Notes: generated by a model not told the origin, from the sequence alone. Shown: positions 16,088 to 25,656, counted from the stretch's first letter. The stretch: 64,000 nucleotides of DNA from Deltaproteobacteria bacterium (GCA_947490345.1 CANLGL010000015.1:31615-95614), one strand, 5' to 3'. Numbers and translations are program-made.

Positions 16088-18313
16088 TCACAAACACACC
16101 CCCGCCCCCTGCCACGGCGTACACACACCCTCGGTGCAAGGCGACTCGTCGTCGCAGAGCGCGAAGCACCACCCCGACGAGCCGACGGCGGCGGTCCCGT
16201 CTTTGCAGGCGGGCGGGCGGGCCCCGCTGCCCGTCGCGCAGATCTGCGCGTCCCCGCAGTCCTCGTAGGTCTCTACGCAACCGCGCTCCACGTTGTACCA
16301 GGACTCGGCGTAGGAATCAGAAAAGCAGCTCGGATGCTGGGGATGCACGTGGACGTCGGCAGAAAACGGCGTCGAGAGCGGCTCGAAGGCCACCCTGGCC
16401 TTGTCGCCCTCCCACCGCACGACCAGGGTCTCCCGCCGCCCGTTGACCCAGGGCGGGTCGTCGCCATCGACCACCTCGGCCATCGGGCGCTTCGGCCACG
16501 CGAACTGGACACGCGCCTCCCGCGCCGGCAACAGCGGGATCAGCACCAGGGTTTCAAGGTAGCCCACACTCCACGCCGTCTCGAGCGGCGCCGCCTCCAC
16601 GTGCACTCTGGGGACCGAGTCGCCGGTACGCTCGCCGGCCTGCCACAGGGTCGCGCACTCGACGACCAGCCACTCCCGGAGCTGCCTGGTCGAACAACGG
16701 TTCCGCGACGAGCCCTTCACGGTGATCTCCGGGGCGAGCGCCATCTCACTGTGAGTGGGCATGCGGCTTCGACCCTCAGGGAACCCCGTTCCCGGGGCTG
16801 CCGCCGGCTTCGCTTCTCCGAGCGTGCGAGCGATTGCCGCCGCGGCAGCCTTGGTCCCGGTCGGGCTCATGTGCAGATCGGCGTTGAGGAATGCCCCGGG
16901 CTCCGCGGCGGCCAGGGCGCTGGTCAAATCGACGGCCCGAACGCCAGCCCGTCGCGAACTGGCCACCAGCTCCTCCAGCAGGACCCGCGTGCCCGTCATG
17001 TCCTCGGCCAGTCGGCCGTACTTCTCGAACTCGGCCGACGAGACCTGCACGTCCAGGGGCAGCGCGACCACGACGAGCTCGGCGCCAGCGCCCTCGCAGA
17101 GCGTCTTGAGCTCTCGCACGAAGCCCGCCAGCGGCGAATCGACGACGTCGCTGGCCTCCAAGCTGGTCGCCAGCGAATCGAGGGTCGCCTTCTTCTCGTC
17201 CCACTCGGCCAGCAGTCGCTTCGCCTCCCCGGCCCGCTCGTCGTTGGGATGGGTCTTCACCCACTCCCTCAACGAGCTCACGACTGTCTTCCGGAGTTGC
17301 ACCGCCCGTTTCAGCAGCTCCGCCGTCACGGTGACGCCCCGCGCCCCCTCGGCCTCGCGCTCGTACACGATGTCGCCCGGACGATTCTGTGCCCGGACCG
17401 CCTCGACGGCAACGATGTCGTCGTAGGTCCAACTGTCGTCGACCCGCTGGAGCATGTGGTAGAGGTCACGCTCAAGGTACAGGCGATCCTGCGCTGCCGC
17501 CTGCACCCTGGCCGCAACCGAGTCGGGCGGCGCCGCAGTATTGGAGACCCCCGCCAGCGCCGCCTGGAGCGACGCGGCTTGGGTCTGCTGCATCGGCTGT
17601 TCCAGCGTCGCCGCCTCAACCTCGGGCAAAAGGTCGGCGAGCCCACCCTCCGAGGGCACGCCCAGGTCAGCATTGTCCTCGTGGGTGTACAGCCACCGCC
17701 TCGCCGCGTGGACGAAATGCGACTGGCGGAACAGCAGCCGCCGACCAGGAAACTCGATCACCGCCTCGGGCATCGTCTCGGACCGGACCGCCCAGCCGTC
17801 CCACACCTTGTGCCGGTCCCGGTTCGGCCGGTCGCGCTCAAAGAGATCGTTGGCAAGGTTCACCACGACCACCACCGCGCTGGGCTTGCGCTCGGCGAGG
17901 AGTCGCTCCACCACCGCTCGGTACTCCTGCGGCCCGTAGGTCGGCACCCCGGCGTTGAGCACCGGCCGTCCGGTCGCGACACCGAGCATCGCGGGCAGGG
18001 CCTGGTCCTCCTCCACCCCGAGACCGAAAGCCTGGGAGTCGCCCACCACCACGATCTCGCCCGCAGCCGGCGGTCCCCAGTCGGGGCCACGGAAGCCCTG
18101 CGCGTTGATCCTCACCCGGCTCGTCGGGTTGCCGCCGAAGGCCACACGCTGGCTGCTGCCGGGCAACAACCGCGTCCCCAAGGCCTCGTCCGGCGCGTAG
18201 ACGTTCAGGTGCGGAAAGGCGCCGTCGTCCCTTGCCCAGAAGGCCGCCTCCACCCCTCCGAGCGCGACGACGACACCGAGGACAGACAAGGCGAGCTGAC
18301 GGCGGAGGGACAT
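16088..18313 (-). CDS. membrane-anchored SGNH-hydrolase-like protein with a Cys-rich tail
   Basis: 741 residues. One N-terminal transmembrane segment (L-A-L-S-V-L-G-V-V-V-A-L-G) near residues 6-24, then V-V-V-G-D-S-Q-A-F-G-L-G-V near residue 90 with the nucleophile Ser in a G-D-S context, and L-N-A-D-L-H-M-S-P-T-G near residue 505 supplying the Asp-x-x-His of the family. The region between is a long helical insert. The last ~140 residues carry twelve or so Cys, suggesting a disulphide-stabilised extracytoplasmic domain. SGNH proteins of this form act on acyl groups of sugars or lipids; the substrate is unknown. The ATG at 18313 was chosen over an upstream ATG because it begins just before the membrane helix. 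Confidence 0.65.
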   Translation of the reverse strand: MSLRRQLALSVLGVVVALGGVEAAFWARDDGAFPHLNVYAPDEALGTRLLPGSSQRVAFGGNPTSRVRINAQGFRGPDWGPPAAGEIVVVGDSQAFGLGVEEDQALPAMLGVATGRPVLNAGVPTYGPQEYRAVVERLLAERKPSAVVVVVNLANDLFERDRPNRDRHKVWDGWAVRSETMPEAVIEFPGRRLLFRQSHFVHAARRWLYTHEDNADLGVPSEGGLADLLPEVEAATLEQPMQQTQAASLQAALAGVSNTAAPPDSVAARVQAAAQDRLYLERDLYHMLQRVDDSWTYDDIVAVEAVRAQNRPGDIVYEREAEGARGVTVTAELLKRAVQLRKTVVSSLREWVKTHPNDERAGEAKRLLAEWDEKKATLDSLATSLEASDVVDSPLAGFVRELKTLCEGAGAELVVVALPLDVQVSSAEFEKYGRLAEDMTGTRVLLEELVASSRRAGVRAVDLTSALAAAEPGAFLNADLHMSPTGTKAAAAAIARTLGEAKPAAAPGTGFPEGRSRMPTHSEMALAPEITVKGSSRNRCSTRQLREWLVVECATLWQAGERTGDSVPRVHVEAAPLETAWSVGYLETLVLIPLLPAREARVQFAWPKRPMAEVVDGDDPPWVNGRRETLVVRWEGDKARVAFEPLSTPFSADVHVHPQHPSCFSDSYAESWYNVERGCVETYEDCGDAQICATGSGARPPACKDGTAAVGSSGWCFALCDDESPCTEGVCTPWQGAGVCL

Positions 18314-18448
18314 GGGCACCGGACTATCGGACCGCCGCCGCGGAGGGAGGTTCCCTCGGCGCCCTACTAGGGCGGCCACCCCCGCGCCATCGCCCGCGGA
18401 TCGCGAGCATTCAGGCCAAGCATTCCGCCGGGCGCGGAGAATCGCGGC

Positions 18449-18454
18449 TACACT
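18449..18454 (+). promoter_or_regulatory. -10-like box of a probable leaderless promoter
   Basis: TACACT stands five bases before the ATG at 18460. There is no Shine-Dalgarno sequence and no clear -35 box. Confidence 0.4.
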
Positions 18455-18459
18455 CGCCC

Positions 18460-19389
18460 ATGATCCTCCTCGTGAGTGGCACCCTCGCCGCCGGCTGGCC
18501 CGACCTCGTCGTGGCAGCCGAGGCGCTCACCTTCGAGGGCGTGCCTGCGGGCAGCTCCGAGACCAAGACCTTCACGGTGGCAAACGCCGGCGGCATGGAC
18601 ATGGGCCTGCGGGTGACGACCGAGGGCTCCCCCGAAATCACCGCGGCCTGGAGCACCACCACCTGCGACAACGGCGAACGGCTCGGCCGCCCTGACGACG
18701 ACGTTCCGTATGGTGCCGAGGTCCTGGTGCCCCCGCGGTGCCAACTCACGGTGGCCGTCACCTACACCCCGTCCGACGCCACCCTCGCGGCGGCCGAGCT
18801 GATCGTCGAGGCCGAGGGCCCCTACGCGCACGGCGCCACGGCCTTCCTCAACGCGCAGCCCGCCTACGCCGAAGACCCGACCAACTGGCTGGAGACCGTG
18901 CTGGTCACCGGCACCACCGACACGTGGGTCGCAGGCGACGGGGAACTCGTGGCCTTCCATCCCGAGGTGACCCCCGACCTGTGCGTCGAGCGCGAGATGG
19001 TCCAGGTCGAGGCCCGCGCGGTCGGCCCGACCCCGCTCACCTGGGGCTGGGGCACCGACAACGACATGGGCGCGGCGCTTTGGGACAACCCGTTCGCCTC
19101 CTCGACCCGCCTGCGCTGCCCACCGGCACCGGAGTGCGAAGCCGAGGCGCTGACGCTGTTCGTCCTCGTCGCGGACGCGGACGCGCACCAGGTTTGGGGT
19201 GACGGCGTGGTGGTCGTGCTCGACGAACACCGACTCGCTCGCGAGCCGGATGCCCTCGCTTCGTCGGCGTGCCCCCTCGCCGACGCCGCCTCCGACGAGG
19301 CGGACCCCGGCTGCGAGGGCGGCGCCGCGGGTGCGCTTTCACTCCTGGGGCTCAGTCTCCGGCGGAGGGCACACAGTACGCGGCCGTGA
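18460..19389 (+). CDS. secreted protein with a HYDIN-like beta domain and a MYXO-CTERM-like tail
   Basis: 309 residues. A short hydrophobic leader (L-L-V-S-G-T-L-A-A-G-W) is followed by an Ig-like segment of the kind placed in HYDIN/ASPM-type repeats (L-T-F-E-G-V-P-A-G-S-S, F-T-V-A-N-A-G-G, V-A-V-T-Y-T-P-S). The C-terminus D-P-G-C-E-G-G-A-A-G then hydrophobic L-S-L-L-G-L-S-L then R-R-R matches the plan of MYXO-CTERM sorting signals: a Cys, a membrane span and Arg residues. This suggests anchoring on the cell surface of a myxobacterium-like host. Function unknown. The 3' end overlaps the convergent lipoprotein gene. Confidence 0.65.
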   Translation: MILLVSGTLAAGWPDLVVAAEALTFEGVPAGSSETKTFTVANAGGMDMGLRVTTEGSPEITAAWSTTTCDNGERLGRPDDDVPYGAEVLVPPRCQLTVAVTYTPSDATLAAAELIVEAEGPYAHGATAFLNAQPAYAEDPTNWLETVLVTGTTDTWVAGDGELVAFHPEVTPDLCVEREMVQVEARAVGPTPLTWGWGTDNDMGAALWDNPFASSTRLRCPPAPECEAEALTLFVLVADADAHQVWGDGVVVVLDEHRLAREPDALASSACPLADAASDEADPGCEGGAAGALSLLGLSLRRRAHSTRP

Positions 19390-19822
19390 ACGAAGCCGCG
19401 ACGGCGGTCCCATCGGCCAAGGTGCCGACGAGCGTCCCGGTCAACGTCCCGTCCTCCTCGAACCGCGACACATCCACGGTGCCGGTGCCGAGCGCCTGCT
19501 CGTCCAGGTCCACCGGCTCCACCACCCCGACCGAGCCGACCCCGGTTGCGCGCACCGCGCCGAGCCAGGCGTGGGGCAGGTACCAAGCGTCGTCGCCATC
19601 GAGCTCCTGGGCGCCGACCTCGAAGGCATCCAGCCCGTCGATGCGCAAGTAGCGGTCCCCTTCGCGGAGCGTGGAGGCGCACAGCTCCGGCGTCTCGGCG
19701 AGCCACAACGCGTCGACCTCCGCGCTTTGCCACCACGACGCCGACGCCACCGGGAATGCCGCGTCACCGGTGACGGTCGCTGGCGGCGTCACACAAGCGA
19801 ACAGGGCGAGCGCCACCAACAT
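19352..19822 (-). CDS. hypothetical lipoprotein
   Basis: 156 residues. Leader V-A-L-A-L-F-A-C gives a lipobox at about residue 10, which is short; an upstream start is possible, but TACGAT lies six bases before this ATG and suggests a leaderless start here. The mature part is acidic with two further Cys (E-L-C-A-S, A-Y-C-V-P) and a late beta-rich stretch (T-L-T-G-T-L-V-G-T-L-A-D-G-T). No family recognised. Confidence 0.55.
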   Translation of the reverse strand: MLVALALFACVTPPATVTGDAAFPVASASWWQSAEVDALWLAETPELCASTLREGDRYLRIDGLDAFEVGAQELDGDDAWYLPHAWLGAVRATGVGSVGVVEPVDLDEQALGTGTVDVSRFEEDGTLTGTLVGTLADGTAVAASFTAAYCVPSAGD

Positions 19823-19828
19823 CCGACT

Positions 19829-19834
19829 ATCGTA
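19829..19834 (-). promoter_or_regulatory. -10-like box of a probable leaderless promoter
   Basis: TACGAT lies six bases before the ATG at 19822 on the minus strand; no ribosome binding site is present. Confidence 0.4.
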
Positions 19835-19866
19835 GCAGGAGAGTCGGCGAGGGCACGGTGGGAGCC

Positions 19867-21633
19867 CTACTCCCCCGCCAGCTCCGCCTCGATCACCGCG
19901 CGGAGCTCACCGAGGTCGTACTCGTTGTTGGACCATGCAATGTTGCCATCGGTGCCGATGACCCACTGCTGGGGGTAGGCCGCCGTCGGGAACGCCGACG
20001 TTTGGGAGTAGTCCTGGTGCACGACGCCACCTACATCATAGAGAATCGGGAGCTCCAGGCCGAGGGCGTCCCGGAACTGCTCGACTTGGGGCAGCGGATC
20101 CGCCGAGGCGATCGCCCAGACCACCACGCCATCGTCGGCGTACTCACCCCAGATGTTGGCATCGATGTCCGAGACCTCGGACGGACAGACGGGTCACCAG
20201 GTGGCGAAGTAGGCCAGGACCACGGGGTGGCCGAGCTGATCGGACAGGCGCAGGGTCTCGCCGTCGAGCGAGGGCAGCGCGAAGTCGGGCGCCGGGTCGC
20301 CGATGGGCGAGATGGCCGGCGCGTCGATCGAGAAGGTGACCGTCGCGGCGTCCGGATCGTTGGTCGCGAGGCAAACCGACGCGGGCGGCGCCCCGTCAAA
20401 GCGCACCGTCAGGGTGGTGGAGCGGCCCGGCTCGACCACGTCGACCCCCGCGAAAACCTGGGCCCCGGCGGCGAGGGCGCCGCGAAGCTCCAGTGACCCG
20501 TTGCCGCGGTTGGTGAGCACGACCTCGACCACCCCGTCGCCCCCGGTGAGCGACAGCCTCGGCACATCGAGCGCAGGCGCGCTGACGGACGCGTCGATGC
20601 TCCAGGCCTCGACGTAGCCCCAGTCGCCGACCACGGCGGCAGCTCCGGCCGCGTCCACCGCCAGGGCAAACTGCCGGGTGTCATCGCGACCCAACGGAGT
20701 TGGCCTCGCAGGATCAGAGACGTCGTGAACCGAGACCGCGTCGTGCTCCGCCACCCACAAGACGCCTGAGTCCACCGCCGCGCTGACCGCCGAACCACCG
20801 GTCGCCACCGTCGCGACGAGGAGAAGCTCCAACGGGTCCGCCAGCGAGTAAATGCGCACACCCCCGGCGCCGGCGGCCGCGTACAGGAAGCCCCCGTCCA
20901 CCTCGACCTCCAGCACCCCGACCAGCGTGTCGGCCGCCCCGACGAAGACCGGCGCGTCAGGCTCCGCGAGATCGTAGATCAGCACCCCGCCGACGTGATC
21001 CGCGGCGTAGAGCGCCCCGTCCCCAGCCGCCAGCTCCCAGCTGTTGGACCCGCCGACGCCGAAGCCCACCTCGACCGCGCGGCTTGGATCCGTGACGTCG
21101 AGCACCACCACCCCGGCGCGGTCGCGGTCTGAGACGTAGAGGCGGTTCCCGACCGCGGCAAGCCCCTCGAGGCCCGCGCCGACCGTCTGTAGCAACGTTG
21201 TGGCCAGGTTCTCGATCGGCCGGAACGCCAAGCCCTGGTCGCGGTGAGCCAGGGCCACCGCGTCGACCTCGGGCAGCAGCTCGACGCGGTGGAAGCGTCC
21301 CGCTCCAGGGTCGCGAAAACGCTCGGTGAGCGACCCTGCCCCGTCCAGGTCCGCCACCACCAGCCCGCCCTGCCCCGCCGCCCAGGCGGCGCCGTCGACC
21401 AGATCGACATCGACGATCTCCATGAACGGATTCCCCGGCTCGGCGCTGGTGACGGAGAGGAACGAGGTCTCCGAAAGCGGGTCGGTCGCCGATACGCCCG
21501 GGTCGCAGTGCGCAGCGAGCGGTACCGGCTCGGGCTCAGCGGCCTTGGCTGCCTCGGTGTCGTCGGCTGGGGCGGCAGGCTGGCAGGCGAGCAAGAGCAG
21601 TAGCACGCGGCACCCCCCAAGCCAAGATACCAC
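19867..21633 (-). CDS. predicted selenoprotein: beta-propeller lipoprotein with a C-terminal thioredoxin/redoxin domain, Sec at the UGA
   Basis: The frame runs to a TGA at 20194-20196 and then continues unbroken to 19867. The TGA falls exactly where the first Cys of the redox motif belongs: Y-F-A-T-W-[UGA]-P-V-C-P-S, so the product is U-x-x-C instead of C-x-x-C. With Sec inserted the protein has 588 residues and Sec is residue 480. N-terminus: GTG at 21633, Arg9, hydrophobic stretch and L-L-A-C lipobox near Cys17; the GTG at 21606 would leave too short a leader. Residues ~70-330 are LVIVD/YVTN-like propeller repeats (L-Y-V-S-D-R-D, V-V-V-L-D-V-T-D-P-S), then an Ig-like domain, then a TlpA/AhpC-TSA-type domain (P-A-P-D-F-A-L-P-S-L-D-G-E). 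Likely a periplasmic oxidoreductase. A SECIS hairpin follows the TGA. Confidence 0.8.
20167..20182 (-). promoter_or_regulatory. bacterial SECIS element (selenocysteine insertion hairpin)
   Basis: On the coding strand GTCCG and CGGAC pair around the loop AGGTCT. The loop begins 16 bases after the UGA. As I recall, the Escherichia coli fdhF SECIS has the same apical loop AGGUCU, 17 bases after its UGA. A short GC-rich stem with a G-rich loop at this distance is what SelB recognises. The bulged U of fdhF is not present. Confidence 0.7.
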
Positions 21634-21691
21634 GGCCCGGGGTCGGTTTCGGCGCGACGGGTTATTCCAACAGGCTCCCCCGAGGTTCGTC

Positions 21692-22795
21692 GTGAAGCTG
21701 CTCCTCCCCGTCGGTGTCCTGGTTTTCGCGGCGGGCTTCTGCTGTTGTGGCGGCGACTTCGAGAAGGTGCTTCGCGAGGCGGGAATCGACATCCCGAACA
21801 CCGGCGCGACCGATGGGCGGGTGATGTTCGCCGTCCCCGGCAACGAACGCGTCCAGATCTTGGAGATCGCCTCCGACGACGCCTACTACACGGATCGCGC
21901 CACCATCGTCGGCGTCACTTGCACCACGGACGGCGAGTCGACTCACCAAGGGGAAGGTTGGCACGGCGGCTCGGTCAAGGACTGCGACAACGGCAGCACC
22001 TACTATTTCTACAAAGCCGCGTACATGGACCAGGGCCCCGCGGCCGCGGCCGCCGTGGTGCCTGGCCTCCCTGGCCTTCGGGCCACCCGCCCCCTCCCCT
22101 CGGGAACGCGCGTCAAGGTGCTCGACGTTCACACCGACGACGCCTTCGCCTCCGATCGCACCACGATCATGGGCAAGACCTGTCGCCTGGACGGGGAAAG
22201 CACGCTCAAGGACGTGGAGTGGCACGGCGGGCAGGTCTACTGTGACGACAGCAGCAGCTACTACTTCTACAAGGCGGCCTACGAGGAGCTCGGCGGCGGC
22301 ACCGTCTCCGCCACCCCCGTCCCGGCGGGGGTCGTGACCTACGCACTGCCCGCCGGCAGCCGCGTCCGCGTCGCCGACATCGCCGCCGATGATGCCTATT
22401 ACCCAGACAAGGCAACCATCGTAGGCAAGGTGTGCACGCTGAGCGAAGAGAGCTCATTCAAGGATGGCATGTGGCACGGCGGGAACGTCAACTGTGACGA
22501 TGCCAGCACCTACTACTTCTACAAGGCGGCCTACGAGCTCACCGGTGCGGTCGCCGCCGCGGCGCCGCCACCCAACGCACTGAACTACTCCTTGCCAAAG
22601 GGCACCCGCATCGTGATCGCCGATGTCGCCTCCGACGACGCCTACTTCGAGAGCAGGAGCGGCATGATCGGCAAGCGTTGCACCATGGACGAACAGAGTG
22701 TGCTTCGCGACGTCTTTTGGCACGGGGGCCAGGTCGTCTGCGACGACGGCAGCAGCTACTACTTCTACAAGGGCGCGTTCCAGGCCGGGGGCTAG
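21692..22795 (+). CDS. lipoprotein made of four copies of an unnamed ~80-residue repeat
   Basis: 367 residues from GTG at 21692, with GAGG about eight bases before it. The leader V-L-V-F-A-A-G-F-C-C-C ends in a lipobox. The mature protein has four repeats starting near residues 45, 131, 215 and 300. Each runs G-x-R-V-x-V-x-D-x-x-x-D-D-A-Y, then T-I-x-G-K-x-C-T-x-x-x-E-S, then W-H-G-G-x-V-x-C-D-D-x-S-x-Y-Y-F-Y-K-A-A-Y. Each repeat has two Cys, suggesting one disulphide each. Ala/Pro-rich linkers separate them. I do not recognise the repeat; binding of a ligand or a surface polymer would be a guess. Divergent from the selenoprotein gene across 58 bases; four-base overlap with the convergent kinase. 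Confidence 0.7.
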   Translation: MKLLLPVGVLVFAAGFCCCGGDFEKVLREAGIDIPNTGATDGRVMFAVPGNERVQILEIASDDAYYTDRATIVGVTCTTDGESTHQGEGWHGGSVKDCDNGSTYYFYKAAYMDQGPAAAAAVVPGLPGLRATRPLPSGTRVKVLDVHTDDAFASDRTTIMGKTCRLDGESTLKDVEWHGGQVYCDDSSSYYFYKAAYEELGGGTVSATPVPAGVVTYALPAGSRVRVADIAADDAYYPDKATIVGKVCTLSEESSFKDGMWHGGNVNCDDASTYYFYKAAYELTGAVAAAAPPPNALNYSLPKGTRIVIADVASDDAYFESRSGMIGKRCTMDEQSVLRDVFWHGGQVVCDDGSSYYFYKGAFQAGG

Positions 22796-25656
22796 CGCGA
22801 CCGCATCGCTTCCGCCAAGGTGATGCCCCAGTTCCGCTCGGCCGCAGCGATCAGCATCTCGGCGGGCTCATCGAGCCCCGCAAGGTCCCAGACCCGCGCC
22901 GTCCCGTCCCAGCTGCCGCTGAGCAGCCACGCCCCTCCCGGGCCGAACTCCACGGAGCTGACCCGAGACCGGTGACCGCGCAGCAGCGCCACCTGCTTAC
23001 CGGTTGCGACCCTGACCAGCAGGATGTCTCCCGAGAGCATCCCGACCGCGACGAGATCGCCCGAGATCGACACGTCGATCACGTCGTCTTCGACAGGGAG
23101 ACAGCGGCGGTCGATGCACACTTCGCGTCGGCGGCCCACTACCAACGGGGTGCCCCCCTCCCCCACGTCCACCGCGATGGCGTCCGCCTCGCGCGCGACC
23201 TCCCTCCACGTCGACCCCTCCAGAACCCAGATGCCACCGAGCTGATCGACGATGGCAGCGGTCCCGCCGAGCGGGCTGCTGGAGCCGTCCATCGGGCCGG
23301 GCCCCACCTCCTGCGTCCGGACCTCGCGACTCGCGGGGGAAATCATGAGCACCGTGTTGGAGTAGGGCAGCGCCCACATCCTCCCGTCCGACAGTCCTCC
23401 GACGCGCCGAAGCACGACACCCGCCGCGATCGGCAGTAGCTCCGCAGCCGGACCGAGCACCGTCGGCGAGGAGTCCATGGCGCCGGCAAGAAGCCGCGCA
23501 TCGTCAGCGGAGTAGGCAACGCACTTGGCAACACTGTTCCCGAGCCGCCACTGGCGCAGCGCTTCGCCATCTGACAACCGCCGTTCCACCACATCCCCGC
23601 TGCCAAGGGCTACCGCGAACGCGTTCCCTGAAGGTGAGGGAGTGGCGTGCGCGACGCCCGTGGCAAACGAAAAAGCCGTGAGTCCAGGCTCGGCGGCGAC
23701 GTGCCAGCGCTGAAGCGTCTGCCCCAAGAGCCAGACATCTCCGGGCTCGGTTCCGGGGAACATGCCCGTGGCACCGCTGGGCAGCGAGCCAACCCACTCG
23801 CCGGCATCGGTGTTCCAGATACGCGGCCCACCCCGCTCCGGAAGTACGAGCACCATCCGCGTCCCGGGAACGGGTTGCAACGCGCGGAGACCGGCCGAGC
23901 GACCGGCGACGGGCCGACCAACGGCCCCGCCGGGCAACGCCAGCGTATGCACGGCCCCGTCGAGTCTTCCCACCAAAAGGGCATCCTCCCCCGACGAGAG
24001 CGCGGCCCACGCTGGTCGCTCGCCGAGTGGCAGTTCCAGGGTCACTGCACCGTCCGCGCCGTACCGTCGCAGCATCCCGTCGTCGCACCCGACAACGAGC
24101 TCAGGGCCCACGACCCGCACGGTCGCCCGGGTGGCCATGCAGATGTCGAAATCCACCGCGCTGCCTCCGGGAGGCAGGAAGCGCGCCTGCGGCCCGCGGG
24201 TCGCGAACGCGGCCCACCCCGCCGCGAGCGGCCACCACGCCTCGCCGGCCACAACCGCGACGACAACTCCGTCCTCGATCCATTCCAACGTATCCGGCGT
24301 TGCGACCAGGAGTTGCTTCCCGATCCACACCGGCGCTTCGACCACATTGAGATCGACGGCCCACCGGCGCTCCATCGTCGCGGTGCTCCAGACCTCCAGC
24401 GTGCCATTGGCGTGGCAGGCCAGCGCGGTCGCGTCGGGCGAGAGTACCCCGGAGTGCTGGCAGAGCTCGGGGACCGCGGACCGCCACAGCAGCTGCGCGG
24501 GGCTGCGCCGGGTCGCCGCCAGGATCCCTCGCGCGACCGGCGACGGACCGTACGCCAGCGCGTGCGCGGCGAGCACGTTGGCCTCCGGGGTGCGCTGGTC
24601 GAGCAGGGCAGCGAGGGACTGCTCCGCGAGGGCGACGGCAAGGTTGGCTTCGGCCGTCGCCCGCGCCTCCGCGACCCGGTCGACGGCGCTCGCCACCACC
24701 CCCAGCACCACGACCAGCGCCGCGCCGGTGGCTGCCAACGGTCCCCGCCAGGCTCGCACCAGTCGAAGGAGCAGCTCCTGGGGTCGGTAGTCGTGGGCGG
24801 AGACCCGCTGGCCAGAGAGCCAGCGGCCGAGGTCGGCGGCCAGCTCCGCCGCCGAGGGGTAGCGCGCCTCCGGGGAGGCCTGGACGCAGCGCCGGACGAT
24901 TGCGACCAGCTCGCGAGGGACGATCGCGGGGAGGCCGTCGAGCGCTGCAGCGGCGCTGGAACCACCCGGCAACGCCCGCCCCGAGAGCAACTCGAAGAGC
25001 ACGACCCCGAGGCCGTACACGTCCGCCTGGCGGCTCGGCGGGGCGCCCGCGGCCTGCTCCGGGCTCATGTACCGGGGTGTTCCCGCGGCTGGGCTCTCTT
25101 CGGTGGCGATCCGCTGCCAATGCGACAGCGCCTCTTCGATCGGGGTCGCCAGCCCCCAGTCGGCGACCTGCGTCTCACCGAACTCGCCAACCATGATGTT
25201 CGACGGTTTCAGGTCTCGGTGCACGATGCCCATCGCATGGGCGTAGGCGACGGCCTGACACGCGGCATGCACGTGGGGGAGGAGCTCCAGACGGCTGGCG
25301 GGGGTCGTGCAGGCCACCAACCGCTCACGAAGTGTCCGGCCGCGGATGAGGCGCATCGTGTACCACGCCTGACCGTCCGTCTGACCGGCGTCGTACACCG
25401 CCACGATCCCGGGGTGTTCCAACTGGGCGGTGATCGCGGCCTCACGCGCCAGCCGACCCGCCAGCTCGGGTGTGGCGGCGACCTTCTGCGCCACCTGACG
25501 GCGCAGCCGCGGATCGTGAGCAGCATACACACGGCCCATGCCGCCTTGGCCGATCAGGCCCTGCCGCTCGTAGCGAGGCCGGTCCTCGGGGACGGGATCG
25601 GGCGGGGCCGTTCCAGGGTCGCTCGCCTCGGCGTTGCTGTCGTCCCCCACAATCAC
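22792..25656 (-). CDS. transmembrane Ser/Thr protein kinase with a C-terminal WD40 propeller
   Basis: 954 residues. N-terminal kinase domain: G-Q-G-G-M-G-R-V-Y near residue 36, Lys58 in V-A-Q-K-V, H-R-D-L-K-P-S-N at 146-153, D-W-G at 166-168 in place of D-F-G, and G-T-P-R-Y-M-S-P-E-Q. A transmembrane helix (A-A-L-V-V-V-L-G-V-V-A-S-A-V) lies near residue 315. The outer ~600 residues form a WD40-like propeller ending in S-S-V-E-F-G-P-G and S-G-S-W-D-G-T-A-R-V-W-D-L. It should sense a signal with the propeller and phosphorylate cytoplasmic proteins. The GTG start overlaps the stop of the FHA/winged-helix gene by four bases, so the FHA protein is a likely partner or substrate. Confidence 0.9.
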   Translation of the reverse strand: MIVGDDSNAEASDPGTAPPDPVPEDRPRYERQGLIGQGGMGRVYAAHDPRLRRQVAQKVAATPELAGRLAREAAITAQLEHPGIVAVYDAGQTDGQAWYTMRLIRGRTLRERLVACTTPASRLELLPHVHAACQAVAYAHAMGIVHRDLKPSNIMVGEFGETQVADWGLATPIEEALSHWQRIATEESPAAGTPRYMSPEQAAGAPPSRQADVYGLGVVLFELLSGRALPGGSSAAAALDGLPAIVPRELVAIVRRCVQASPEARYPSAAELAADLGRWLSGQRVSAHDYRPQELLLRLVRAWRGPLAATGAALVVVLGVVASAVDRVAEARATAEANLAVALAEQSLAALLDQRTPEANVLAAHALAYGPSPVARGILAATRRSPAQLLWRSAVPELCQHSGVLSPDATALACHANGTLEVWSTATMERRWAVDLNVVEAPVWIGKQLLVATPDTLEWIEDGVVVAVVAGEAWWPLAAGWAAFATRGPQARFLPPGGSAVDFDICMATRATVRVVGPELVVGCDDGMLRRYGADGAVTLELPLGERPAWAALSSGEDALLVGRLDGAVHTLALPGGAVGRPVAGRSAGLRALQPVPGTRMVLVLPERGGPRIWNTDAGEWVGSLPSGATGMFPGTEPGDVWLLGQTLQRWHVAAEPGLTAFSFATGVAHATPSPSGNAFAVALGSGDVVERRLSDGEALRQWRLGNSVAKCVAYSADDARLLAGAMDSSPTVLGPAAELLPIAAGVVLRRVGGLSDGRMWALPYSNTVLMISPASREVRTQEVGPGPMDGSSSPLGGTAAIVDQLGGIWVLEGSTWREVAREADAIAVDVGEGGTPLVVGRRREVCIDRRCLPVEDDVIDVSISGDLVAVGMLSGDILLVRVATGKQVALLRGHRSRVSSVEFGPGGAWLLSGSWDGTARVWDLAGLDEPAEMLIAAAERNWGITLAEAMRSR

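Noticed and set aside
19867..20127. Separate small redoxin gene starting at an internal GTG after the TGA
   Set aside because: It would lack the first half of the redoxin domain and the active site; the frame is the same as the upstream gene and the TGA sits on the catalytic Cys, so read-through as selenocysteine is the better account.
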